64,000 nt of DNA. Origin: Anaeramoeba ignava. Its lineage: Eukaryota > Metamonada > Anaeramoebidae. The number at the start of each line of letters is the position of its first letter. Position 1 is the first letter of the stretch. Positions 10,101 to 20,630 of this stretch are shown here, piece by piece. The notes below the pieces were generated by a model, which was not told the origin of the DNA, did no database searches, and saw only the letters and a program-made list of their open reading frames with translations. Location of the stretch: the NCBI GenBank assembly GCA_028826165.1, contig JAPDFW010000057.1, positions 248,001 to 312,000 of the forward strand, read 5' to 3'. The translations under genes and the position numbers were made by a program.

Positions 10101-12234
10101 TTTGATTTAGATTTAGATTTAGATTTTGATTTAGATTTAGATTTTGATTTAGATTTTGATTTTGATTTAGATTTTGATTTAGATTTAGATTTAGATTTAG
10201 ATTTAGATTTAGATTTAGATTTTGATTTAGATTTAGATTTTGATTTAGATTTGTTTTGATTTAGATTTTGATTTAGATTTTGATTTTGATTTTGATTTTG
10301 ATTTAGATTTAGATTTAGATTTAGATTTAGATTTTGATTTAGATTTTGATATTGATATTGATTTAGATTTAGATTTAAATTTTAATTTAGATTTAGATTT
10401 AGATTTAGATTTAGATTTAGATTTAGATTTAGATTTAGATTTAGATTTAGATTTATATTTAGATTTAGATTTAGATTTTGATTTTGATTTTAATTTAGAT
10501 TTAGATTATTACTTGTGCTACAAAACCAAGATCTCCTTTTTTTTCGTAAACTTCTTTAATCTTTTTGAGAGGTAATTCTGTTGAACGAGAAATACATTTC
10601 ATTAAAATTTGTTCACCAATTCCAAATTCAATTCCTTCAAAATCAGGAGCGACCTTTTTTTTTTCAAATTAATTAAATTTAAATTTATTACAGATTTAAT
10701 TTGAAATTTGGATTTAATTTTGAATTTTCTACTCTTGCTAAACATAAATAAACTGCTGGAAGAAGATCATTTGGATTCAAAGCTATTATTGTTCTAAAAG
10801 TATTTAAAAGAATCTCAGCGGATTTTAAACGTCCTGTTTCTTTTCCAATTAAATCAAAAGTTTTAGCAAGTAACATATAAGGAGTTCTATTTGATTTGAA
10901 TATAAAATTTTGAATATAAAATTTTCTTTTTAATTTTCAAGTTAAAATTTGGATAAATACTTTTCTCCTTTTTTATATTGAACTAATGAATTTTTATATG
11001 GATCATAATTTGCGTATTTAATTGGTTTTTTTGTAGATTTTGTAGGTTTTGAAGGTTTTGAAGGTTTTGAAGGTTTTGCTTTCCTTTTAAGTTTTCCAAT
11101 TTGATTTTCAGAAATATCAATAGTTTCAAGTTTTTTTTCAACTTCCATTTTTTTTCCTTTTCTCTTCTGAAAGTTGAGTTTTTGTTGTTTTTGATTTTCT
11201 TCAATTTCATTTTGACTATTTGATTCATTTTGACTATTTAATTCATTTTCACTATTTGATTCATTTTCACTGTTTAATTCATTTTCACTATTTGATTCAT
11301 TTTCACTATTTGATTCATTTTCACTATTTGATTCATTTTCACTATTTGATTCATTTTCACTATTTGATTCATTTTCACTATTTGATTCATTTTGACTATT
11401 TGATTCATTTGATTCATTTGATTTAGATTTAGATTCATTTGATTCATTTGATTCATTTGATTTATTTGATTTTGGTTTTGGTTTTGATTTAGATTTTGAT
11501 TTAGATTTTGATTTTGATTTTGATTTTGATTTAGATTTATTTTCGCTATTTGATTCATTTGATTTATTTGATTTATTTTCACTATTTGATTCATTTGATT
11601 TAGATTTTGATTTAGATTTTGATTTAGATTTAGATTTATTTTCACTATTTGATTCATTTGATTCATTTGATTTTGATTTTGATTTAGATTTTGATTTTGA
11701 TTTTGATTTTGATTTTGATTTATTTTCGCTATTTGATTCATTTGATTTATTTGATTTATTTTCACTATTTGATTCATTTGATTTAGATTTTGATTTAGAT
11801 TTTGATTTTGATTTAGATTTATTTTCGCTATTTGATTCATTTTCACTATTTGATTCATTTGATTCATTTGATTCATTTGATTCATTTGATTCATTTGATT
11901 CATTTGATTTTGATTTTGGTTTTGATTTTGGTTTATTTTCGCTATTTGATTCATTTTCACTATTTGATTCATTTGATTCATTTGATTTTGATTTTGGTTT
12001 TGGTTTTGATTTTGATTTTGATTTTGATTTTAGAAAACCAAGAATTTGACCTGTTCTTGTTCTTTTGGAAGCTTTAAAAACAGGATTTTCATTTTGATTT
12101 TGATTTTGATTTAAATTTTGATTTTGATTTTGATTTTGATTTTGATTTTCATTTTGATTCTGATTTGAATTTGAATTTGAATTTTTCTTTTTAATTGGAA
12201 AAAATTTACTTAAGGTTTGTTGTTTAGAAAGCAT
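7159..12234 (-). CDS. LIG1: DNA ligase I (ATP-dependent)
   Basis: Nine exons on the minus strand: 12234..10961, 10886..10733, 10653..10513, 9932..9482, 8847..8453, 8153..8034, 7958..7583, 7505..7420 and 7323..7159. All introns are GT-AG and all phases agree, giving 1053 residues. The N-terminus [16 protein letters not shown] holds a PIP box (Q-x2-L-x2-FF) for PCNA binding. About 350 residues of S/N/E/K repeats follow. The ligase N-domain starts at [16 protein letters not shown]; adenylation motif I is [13 protein letters not shown] (catalytic Lys in KYDG), followed by [41 protein letters not shown] and the OB-fold part [20 protein letters not shown]. It seals nicks and joins Okazaki fragments in the nucleus. 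Introns 3 and 4 are expanded with hexamer repeats (580 and 634 nt). The gene is complete and unbroken. Confidence 0.97.
8154..8452 (-). repeat. AAATC/AAATT tract filling LIG1 intron 5
   Basis: This intron lies between the exon ending YINGE and the exon starting SLLRKTL. It is almost entirely AAATC and AAATT pentamers when read on the sense strand. Confidence 0.8.
8848..9481 (-). repeat. TTTGAT hexamer array in LIG1 intron 4
   Basis: A 634-nt intron made of TTTGAT, TTTAAT and TTTAGA hexamers (AAAATC on the sense strand). It includes two longer copies of a 100-bp higher-order block, near 8995-9065 and 9178-9260, showing that blocks of hexamers have duplicated together. Confidence 0.85.
9933..10512 (-). 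repeat. TTTAGA/TTTGAT hexamer array in LIG1 intron 3
   Basis: A 580-nt intron, nearly all ATTTAG and ATTTTG hexamers. Its edges are exact splice sites (CAA|GTAATA and AACAAG|TCA) that rejoin the ligase reading frame FVAQ|SRKGG. Confidence 0.85.
11190..12175 (-). repeat. Hexamer repeats inside LIG1 exon 1 (S/N/E/K-rich coding)
   Basis: The N-terminal linker of DNA ligase I is encoded by tandem ATTTGATTCATTTTC and TTTAGATTTTGA blocks, translated as NSENES, SNESNE and KSKSKS. Near-identical 180-bp blocks recur (about 11515-11640 and 11710-11835), so it has grown by tandem duplication while keeping frame. Confidence 0.8.
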
Positions 12235-12468
12235 TTATTTATTTTAAAAAAAATAAAAATAAAAATAAAAATAAAAATAAAAAAATAAATAAAAAGTTTA
12301 AATAAAGTTTGTTTTCGTTAAATTTTATATTTTTCTCCTTTTTAAATTTTTTTTTTATTTTTCTCCTTTTTAAATATTTTTTTTTATTTTTTCATTTTTC
12401 ATTTTTTTTCTTAATTTTAAATAAAATAAAAAAATAATAAAAAAAATAAAAAAATCTGAATCAGAAAA
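12235..12468. promoter_or_regulatory. Shared divergent promoter region, LIG1 and DHHC gene
   Basis: The start codons of DNA ligase I (minus) and the DHHC acyltransferase (plus) lie 234 bp apart. The space holds an AAATAA run next to LIG1, two copies of TTTTTCTCCTTTTTAAAT and a TTTTTTCATTTTTCATT block at about 12388-12405. Promoter function is inferred. Confidence 0.45.
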
Positions 12469-14898
12469 ATGGAAATTTATTCGTCATATGAATTTGACAA
12501 AATAAATTCATCAAGACATTCAAAACGAAGATTATATGAAATATATCCTGGAAAGAACACATTTTGCTGCAAAGGATCTATATCAACAGGACCAGATATT
12601 AAAAAACTAATTGGAGCGTTACTTCTTTATAATTTACCAATTTTTATTTTTTTAGGACTTCAAATTTATTGGATTCACCAAAAAAATTCTCAAAATGAAA
12701 AATATATTAATTGGATTGATTCTCATTTTAATCTTAAAGCTTCCCTTTTTTTTTCTTTTTTGTTCTGGTTCTTGACTAATTTGTTTCTTTTGTTGACTAG
12801 CTTCGTAGATCCTGGTGTAATCCAAAGAAAACCCTTCTCTAATAATGTTGCTATTTATTTCCTCTCATTTTTTTATCTTATTCAATCTTTTTATTATTAG
12901 ATTTTCAATTAAAATCAAATTTAGAATTCATTTATAAAATTAAAATCAAAATTAAAATCAAAATTAAAATTAAAATTAAAATTAAAATTAAAATTAAAAT
13001 TAAAATTAAAATTAAAATTAAAATTAAAATTAAAATTAAAATTAAAATTAAAATCAAAAATTAAAATTAAAATTAAAATTAAAATTAAAATTAAAATTAA
13101 AATTAAATTAAAATTAAAATTAAAATTAAAATTAAAATTAAAATTAAAATTAAAATTAAAATTAAAATTAAAATTAAAATTAAAATTAAAATTAAAATTA
13201 AAATTAAAATTAAAATTAAAAATTAAAATTAAAATTAAAATTGAAATTAAAATTAAAAATTAAAATTAAAATTAAATTAAATTAAAATTAAAATTAAAAT
13301 TAAAATTAAAATTAAAATTAAAATTAAAAATTAAAATCAAAATTAAAATTATAATTAAATTAAAATTAAAATTAAAATTAAAATTTAAAATTAAAATTAA
13401 AATTAAAATTAAAAATTAAAATTAAAATTAAAATAAAATTATAATTAAAATTAAAATTAAAATTAAAATTAAAATTAAAATTGAAATCAAAATCAAAATC
13501 AAAATTAAAATTAAAATCAAAATCAAAATTATAATTAAAATTAAAATTAAAATTATAATTAAAATTAAAATTAAAATTAAAATTAAAATTCATTTTAAAA
13601 ATTAAAATTAAAATTAAAATTAAAATTAAAATTAAAATTAAAATTAAAATTAAAATTAAAATTAAAATTAAAATTAAAATTCATTTTAAAAATTAAAATT
13701 AAAATTATAATTAAAATTCAGTTTAAAAATTAAAAATTAAAAATTAAAATTAAAATTCATTTTGAAAATTATAATTAAAATTCATTTTATAATTAAAATT
13801 AAAATTATAAATCAAATCAAAATAACAGGGAAAAAATGAAAATGAAAATTCAAATTCAAAACCAGATTCATGTCATATTAAACATATTAAACTGGAAAAA
13901 GTTTATTGTGGTAAATAAATTTCAAAAATTTCAAAAATTTCAAAAAAATTTCAAAAAAATAATTAAAAAATAATTCAAATTAACAAAGTAACATGTAATA
14001 TTTATCGACCACCAAGAACAAGTCATTGTTCAAACTGCAATAATTGTGTTATGGTTTTTGATCATCATTGTAAATATCAAAAAAAATAAAGAAAAATATT
14101 AAAAAAAAAAAGAAATTGTATTTAATATATAATCAAAATGAAAAAAAAAAAAGGTCCTTGGGTTGGAACTGATATTGGATTAAGAAATTATAGATTTTTT
14201 GCTTCCTTTTTATTTTCCGTTTTAACAACTTCAATTTATACAACTGCACTTTGTGCTTTTTTTTTAATTTCAATTGTTTATGATTTTTTTCAAAAAAAAC
14301 ATCAACAAACTGGATATCCATTATATTTAGCTTTATCTTTTTCTCTTTCGTAGGTTTTTCATAATTTAAATTTATAAATGAATTTTAATCTTTAAATGAA
14401 CTTTAAATTAATTTCAAAAAATTTTCCCTAATTCAAGTCTTATAAGTTTAGGTTTTGGAATTTTTGGAATTTATGCTATTCTCTCTTTAGTTAAATTACA
14501 CTGTTTTTTAATATCTAAAAATTTAACAACAAGAGAATATGTAAAATTAAACTAAAAAATTTTAATTCAAAAATTAATTAATTTAAAAAAATTTCTTTTC
14601 AAATTTAAAGCTCAAAGATATTTATGTTGGAACAGATAATCCATTTGATAACGGTTGTTTATCAAATTGGAAAGAAAAATTTTGTACAAAAATTCCTCCA
14701 AAACAAATCAATTATCGAGCTTTTGCAACTCATAAAGAAATAACTTCACTTGAAAATCAACTTGAAGAAAATAGAGGAGGTTTTCTTGGTTCTAAAAAAG
14801 CAAAAGAAATATTAAAACAAGAAGCTGAAAAAATTAGAATTGAATTCGAAGTAATAGATACTCCTCATATGAATGGCGAATGGATTGAACTTAAATAA
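12469..14898 (+). CDS. DHHC-family protein S-acyltransferase
   Basis: Six exons: 12469..12846, 13829..13910, 13989..14069, 14154..14349, 14438..14540 and 14611..14898. GT-AG introns and matching phases give 375 residues. Two membrane segments precede and two follow the cysteine-rich domain. That domain reads [19 protein letters not shown], then [11 protein letters not shown], then [15 protein letters not shown], so the catalytic DHHC is intact. The usual N-C after PWV is T-D here, so one normally conserved zinc-ligand Cys is missing. A TTxE motif (TTREY) follows TM4, with [13 protein letters not shown] after it. It palmitoylates cysteines of membrane-associated proteins at Golgi or plasma membrane. 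Intron 1 (982 nt) is filled with AAAATT repeats; its GTTGCT donor is the weakest call in this model. Confidence 0.9.
12847..13828 (+). repeat. AAAATT hexamer array in intron 1 of DHHC gene
   Basis: A nearly 1-kb intron composed of AAAATT units with scattered AAAATC, ending CAAAATAACAG before the next exon. Confidence 0.85.
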
Positions 14899-15082
14899 TT
14901 TTTTATTCAAAATCAATTTCGATCCACTTTTTTTAATACTTTTTTTTTTTCCTTTTTTTTTTTGACATTTTTTTTAATTTCCTTCTTTTCATTTTAAATC
15001 AAATCAAAATACAAATGAAATGTATAAACAAAAAGAAAAAGAAAAAGAAAAAGAAAATGGAAATAAATTCTTTTTTTTTAAT
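14899..15082. other. Convergent spacer, no gene seen
   Basis: T-rich then A-rich sequence between the stop codons of the DHHC gene and the ankyrin-TM gene. Only homopolymer runs are visible. Confidence 0.6.
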
Positions 15083-17304
15083 TTATTTTGCTTTTTTATA
15101 TCGATTTTCAAATTTCAAAATGATAAAAACAAAAATTAATAGAATTATAGTGAATAAAATTATTCTTATAAATTGTATAAATTGAGAAGGAAAATTCCGA
15201 TTTCTTAATTGTTGTTTTGATTTTTGTTGGTATTGCTTTAATAATTCAACAATTTCTGTTTGTTTTCTCTTTTTAACAATATCAATTGGCATCATTTTCT
15301 AATTATTAAATTGAATTTAAAATTAAATTATAGTGAAAAGTTTTTGAAGATTACTTCCTTTTGTTTTAAAAGAAATTTAAATTGGAAATTTTAAATAAAT
15401 TCTTTTGAAATATTCATTTCATTTACATCCTAATAATTAAGAGGAAAAATTGATTATTATTTTTGTTCAATTTTTTTATTTTTTGATTTTTTCCAAAATT
15501 TACATTCCAAGCAAAAATATTTGCTCCAGAATCTAAAAGTAATTTTATAACTGAAAAAGATGCTCTATTTTCACACGCATAATGTAGAGGTGTTGCGTTC
15601 TATCCATTTTGATTTTGCATTTTTCAAAATAAAATTTACAAACTAAATTGTACTTTGATTTTTTTATTAATTAATAAACGAAAAAAATACTTGCTAAATT
15701 TCGCATGTTTTTTCCATTAATTTTTAATCAAATGCTTTTGGTATTAAATTTTTTAAACTTAAACAAAGTTAAATACATTCTATATTTTTTTTTTGCAAAA
15801 AAAAGAACAATCCAAATTAGAAAAAAATTATTTCTTTTTTTTTTCTTTTGAATTTTTTTTTCAAACATTTATAGCATTCACATCTGCTCCAGATTTTATT
15901 AAAAGAGAAATGATTTTCTCTTCTTGTTGTGTAAGTAAAGCTAAATGTAATGCTATTCTTTCCTAAAAAATATAAATCAAAAAAAAAAAATTCTTTTTTT
16001 TCGAATTGTTTTTTTTCTATAAAATAAATAAAAACTTTCTAAAGAAAAAGATTATAAGTTTTTTTTCCTGTTGATTTCCATTTTAATTTTTGATAATTTT
16101 ACTTCCTATAAATTTAAATTGGTTTAGAAATTTTTTTCAAAAAAGAAAATTACTCTTATTGATTTTTTTTACATCTTTTTCATTAACATTCGCACCTGTT
16201 GAAATAAGATATTCAATAACATCTGAACTTTCTCCAAACATTAAAGCAAGATGTAAAGGAGAATAATGCTAAATAAATATAAAAAAAAGAAGAGACAATT
16301 TGTTTTTAAAATCGCAAATCGGAAAAAAAATTGAATTAAAAAAATAGCAATAAAAACTTTCTAAAAATTTAAATTTCAAAATGAGAAAATAAATCCAAGT
16401 CTAATTTCAATATTTAAAGATTTTTTACATTCTGTTTTTTTTTGATAAGAAAAGTTTTAATTTAATTTTTCAATTTAAATTTTTCTTTTTCTTTTTCAAC
16501 ATTTAATGCATTAATATCTGCCCCATTTTCTATAAGAAATTTAATAACTTCAAGAGAGTTTCCAAATCCACAAGCAAAATGCAAAGCAGTATAATCCTTT
16601 TTATTGATTAAAAAATGATTAAAAAATTATTCAAAAAAAAATTATTAACAAAAATTTACATCCTTTTTTGAAAATTAATAAAATGAAGTAATTTTGATTG
16701 AGAAAATAATTTAGAAAAAAATTCCTTTTTGGTAATATTCATAAATAATAACAACATCCTATATTTTAGCGTATTATATTTGGAAATAATTCAAATTGCT
16801 ATTTTTGTAAATATTTTATCTTGAATTTTTTTTTTTACACAAATTGCTTTAACATTTGCTCCCTTTTCAACTAAAGCACGAACAATTTGAATGCCTGCAT
16901 TGGTTAAACAAGAAACACCTAATAATGTATCATTCTAAGTATTAATTAAAATTGAAAAAAAATTGGGTAAATATTTATCATTTTTTTTTTTCAAAAAAGA
17001 ATTTATTTTATTCTTTTTTTTTTTGGTTTTAAAATTTGGAACTAATTCTTCTTTTGTTTTACATCCTAAAGAATTTATCAAAAATTTATAAGTAAAATCT
17101 TTTTAAATTATGATTCAAAAACTTTAATTTACTTTCTAAAAAAAGTTGTGATCAAACAGAATAAATTTTTCATTTTATTTTTTTTAATTTATAATTTTTT
17201 AATCATTTTTTTACATCAGTTTGATTTGGATCATATCCTTGATCTAATAATTTTAAAACTAAATCAACATTTCCAAGTTCAATCGCATCAAATAAATCTG
17301 ACAT
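15083..17304 (-). CDS. Ankyrin-repeat protein with C-terminal TM; model uses twelve 3-nt microexons
   Basis: Seven main exons: 17304..17215, 16934..16839, 16596..16501, 16268..16173, 15962..15867, 15599..15504 and 15298..15083. The five middle ones are each exactly 96 nt and phase 0, each encoding one ankyrin repeat (for example YTALHFACGFGNS then VIKFLIENGADINALN). Joined directly, each repeat junction lacks two residues. Every intron contains two AG|NNN|GT sites that supply them: 17135..17133 K, 17065..17063 D; 16758..16756 D, 16662..16660 D; 16431..16429 N, 16360..16358 K; 16105..16103 E, 16038..16036 K; 15779..15777 N, 15693..15691 Q; 15429..15427 D, 15357..15355 E. With these the protein is 273 residues. 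It ends with a hydrophobic helix (FIRIILFTIILLIFVFII) and a basic tail, so it is probably tail-anchored with ankyrins in the cytosol. Ankyrin partner unknown. Confidence 0.8.
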
Positions 17305-17659
17305 TTAAAAAAAAAGAAAGAAGAAAAAAAAAATGAAAAAAAAAAATTCTAAAAAAAAAAATAATTTTTCAATAGATCAAATAAATACTAATTTTGAAAT
17401 TTAAATCAAAAACAAATTTATCTTAAAAACATTTTAAAATTATTTCAAGTTATAATTTTTTTGAATAATTCGATTTTTTTTAATTTGAAAAAATTTTTTT
17501 TTATTTGATCTTTTTTTTTTTTTTTAATTTAAAAAAATTTTTTTCTTTTTTTTTTCATTTTTTTTTTTCTTTTTTCTTTTTTCTTTTTTGTTATTTTTAA
17601 AAAAAAACAACAACAACAACAACAAAAATAATTTTAAAATTATTTTATTTTGAAATAAA
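17305..17659. other. Divergent spacer between ankyrin-TM and G-alpha genes
   Basis: Contains long T runs with TTTTTCATTTTTTTTTTC near 17555-17590 and a CAA repeat at about 17608-17625, immediately before the G-alpha start. No gene is seen; it probably holds both promoters. Confidence 0.5.
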
Positions 17660-20289
17660 ATGGGTTCTTGTGGTTCAAAATTAACACCAGATGAAAAAAA
17701 AGCTCAACAAAGAAACAAAAAAATTGATAAAGTTATGAAAGATGCAGAATCAACTCAACAAAAAGAAGTGAAAATTTTACTTTTAGGTAATTAATTGTTT
17801 ATTTGAAGTGGTTCTTTGCTTATTTTCTTTTCTATATTTTGCTTTTTTTTTTTTCAATCACTTTTTATTTAATTTTTGAATTATTTAATTATTTTTTTAT
17901 TTTTTTTTTAAAATTACAATTCATTTATAAATTAAAATTCATTTATAAATTAAAATTACAATTCATTTATAAATTTAAAATTCATTTATAAATTTAAAAT
18001 TACAATTCATTTATAAATTACAATTAAAATTCATTTATAAATTTATAATTAAAATTCATTTATAAATTTAAAAAGGGGCTGGAGAATCTGGTAAAAGTAC
18101 TTTATTTAAACAAATGAAATTACTTCAAGATGGACAATTTGAAGAAAATGAAGTTGATCGATTTAAAGATGTTGTTTATAGTAATTGCTATACTCAAATG
18201 AAAACATTATGTTTAGAAGCAAATAATTTAGGAATTCCAATTGAAAATGATGTATTTATTAATTTAACTATAATTTTAATTTGATTTGATTTTAAATTTG
18301 ATTTTGATTTGATTTTAATTTTAATTTTAATTTGATTTGATTTGATTTTCATTATAAATTTGATTTTAAATTTGATTATAAATTTGATTTTAAAATAAAA
18401 AGGAAACTGCAAATAATATTAAAAAATTAAAACAATTTGGTGAAATTTGGAGACCAGAAATTGCTGATTGGATTAAAATTTTATGGAAAGATCCAGGAAT
18501 TCAAGCAACATATCAACAACGTTATAAATTTCAACTTAACGATTCAGCAGCTTAGTAAAACAAAATAATTTAATTGAAAATAATTTAATTGAAAACAATA
18601 ATTTAATTGAAAACAATAATTTAATTGAAAACAATAATTTAATTGAAAACAATAATTTAATTGAAAATAATTTAATTGAAAATAATTTAATTGAAAATAA
18701 TTTAATTGAAAATAATTTAATTGAAAATAATTTAATTGAAAATAATTTATTTGAAAATAATTTAATTGAAAATAATTTATTTGAAAATAAAATTTAATTG
18801 AAAATAATTTAATTGAAAATGATTGAATTGAAAAAATTGAAAACAATAATTTAATTGAAAATGATTTAATTGAAAATAATTTAACAAAATAATTGAAAAT
18901 GATTTGAAAACAAAATAATTGAAAACAATAATTTAATTGAAAATAATTTAATTGAAAAAAAAATAGTTTCTTTGATAATATTGATAGAATCTCAAAACAA
19001 GATTATATTCCTTCTAGTGGTGATATTCTTCGTGCAAGAATTAGAACTTCAGGTATTGATGAAGCAGATTATCGAATTTCTCATCTTCAATTTAAAATGA
19101 TAGATGTTGGTGGTCAAAGAAGTGAAAGAAGAAAATGGTAAAAACAATTATAATTTAAAATCAAATTATTTTCATTAAAATATATCTATCTATATCTTTT
19201 TTTAGGATTCATTGTTTTGAACAAGTAAATTGTGTTATTTTTTGTGCTGCTTTGATTGGTTATGCTCAAAGGTTAAGAGAAGATCCAACTTCAAATCGAA
19301 TGCATGTAATGTTTAAAAATCAAAATTAAATTCCAAATTAAAATTAAAATTAAAATTAAAATCAAAATTAAATTCCAAATTAAAATTAAAATTAAAATTA
19401 AAATTAAAATTTAAATTTAAAATTTAAATTAAAATTCAAAATTAAAAGGAAGCTTTAACTTTGTTTCATGAGGTTTGCAATTCACCTTGGTTTTCAAAAT
19501 CAACTATAGTTTTGTTTCTAAATAAAAAAGATTTATTTAAAGATATTTTACAAGAACATCCATTAAGTCAAATATTTCCAGATTATCAAGGTAAATTCAT
19601 TATAAATTTCATTTTAAATTTCATTATAAATTTCATTATAAATTTCATTTTAAATTTAATTATAAAATTTATTTTAAATTTCATGTTAAATTTAATTATA
19701 AATTTCATTTTAAATTTCATTTTAAATTTCATTATAAATTTCATGTTAAAATTAAATTATAAATTTTATTATAAATTTCATTATAAATTTCATTTTTTTA
19801 AATTTAAAATTATAAATTTTTATTATGTTAAATTTCATTATAAATTTCATTTTAAATTTCATTATAAATTTATTTTAAATTTCATGTTAAATTTCATTTT
19901 AAATTTCATTATAAATTTAATTATAAATTTCATGTTAAATTTCATTTTAAATTAAATTTAATTTTAAATTTCATTATAAATTTCATTATAAATTTCATTT
20001 TAAATTTCATTATAAATTTCATTTTAAATTTCATTATAAATTTATTTTAAATTTCATTTTAAATTTCATTATAAAATTCATTTTAAATTTTATTTTAAAA
20101 GGAGGAAAAAATGAAGAAGCTGGAATAGCTTTTGTTAAATCACAATTTGAAAAAGAATATGGAACAACTGATCAATCAAAAAGAAAATTTTTTTCATTTG
20201 AAACATGTGCACTTGATACAGATAATATTAATAAAGTTTTCCAAGCCATTATTGCTTCAATAAGAGAAGATCTACTTGATAATTTGTGA
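17660..20289 (+). CDS. Heterotrimeric G-protein alpha subunit
   Basis: Seven exons: 17660..17786, 18076..18251, 18403..18554, 18967..19137, 19206..19305, 19449..19590 and 20102..20289. Phases are consistent, giving 351 residues, the usual size. The N-terminus MGSCGSK has Gly2 for myristoylation and Cys4 for palmitoylation. All nucleotide motifs are present: P-loop GAGESGKST (split by intron 1), switch [12 protein letters not shown] with the catalytic Arg and Mg-binding Thr, switch [18 protein letters not shown] and TCALDT. The helical domain lies between the P-loop and switch I. The C-terminus REDLLDNL lacks the Gi-type cysteine. It couples cell-surface receptors to effectors at the plasma membrane. 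Four of the six introns are enlarged by repeats; intron 6 is 511 nt of a 12-bp AAATTTCATT-type unit. Confidence 0.97.
18555..18966 (+). repeat. AATTTAATTGAAAATA repeats in G-alpha intron 3
   Basis: A tandem array of a 15-18 bp unit (AATAATTTAATTGAAAA) fills intron 3. A minus-strand open frame here ([10 protein letters not shown]-type) is a by-product of the repeat. Confidence 0.8.
19591..20101 (+). repeat. AAATTTCATTATA 12-mer array in G-alpha intron 6
   Basis: About 510 bp of ATAAATTTCATT and TTTTAAATTTCA units, the same repeat family as in the Rab21 introns. The intron edges rejoin the frame at YQG|G. Confidence 0.8.
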
Positions 20290-20630
20290 TTTCATTTATT
20301 ATTTTGGATTAATCATCTCTTTCAATACTTTTTTCCTTTTTGACAAAAAAAAAATTTTTTTTACTAATCCAAAAAAATGGATTTGTTCAACAACAAAATC
20401 ATTTTCATTTTTAAAATTTGAATGATTTTCGTTTTTTTTTTTTCAATTTTTTAAAACAATTTTTTTAATCAAAAAAAAAAAAAAAAGAAAGAAAAAATTA
20501 AAATTTTCAAATTAAAAATTTTTTATTCCACTTTTTTTATTATTTTATTTTTTTTTGATTAAAATCTTGAAATGAGAAAAAGAAAAGGAAATTAAAGAAA
20601 AGGAAATTAAAGAAAAGGATTTTTTTCTTT
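20290..20630. other. Convergent spacer, no gene seen
   Basis: Homopolymer-rich sequence between the stop codons of G-alpha and the WDFY3-like gene, with a short AAAGAAAAGGAAATT triplicate at about 20577-20620. Confidence 0.6.

Noticed and set aside
9945-10510. TTTAGA array as an interstitial telomere-like repeat
   Set aside because: Units vary between TTTAGA and TTTTGA, lie inside a clean ligase intron, and belong to the same hexamer family as other introns.
11274-12077. Alternative-frame ORFs MNQMNQ (minus) and LIHFHYLI (plus) over LIG1 exon 1
   Set aside because: Shadows of the coding hexamer repeat; only the frame giving the PIP box and joining the ligase domain makes sense.
15640-15642. 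Third AG|TTT|GT candidate microexon in the 15866-15600 intron
   Set aside because: It would give sub-introns of 48 and 40 nt, shorter than any other here, and add a Phe that breaks the repeat spacing already satisfied by N and Q.
17063-17115. Longer exon (DFTYKFLINSLG) between ankyrin exons 1 and 2
   Set aside because: It needs an acceptor without AG or the wrong phase, and would insert residues into a junction that otherwise fits the consensus.
18544-18846. 100-residue [10 protein letters not shown] frame on the minus strand
   Set aside because: Lies within a G-alpha intron and is pure tandem repeat.
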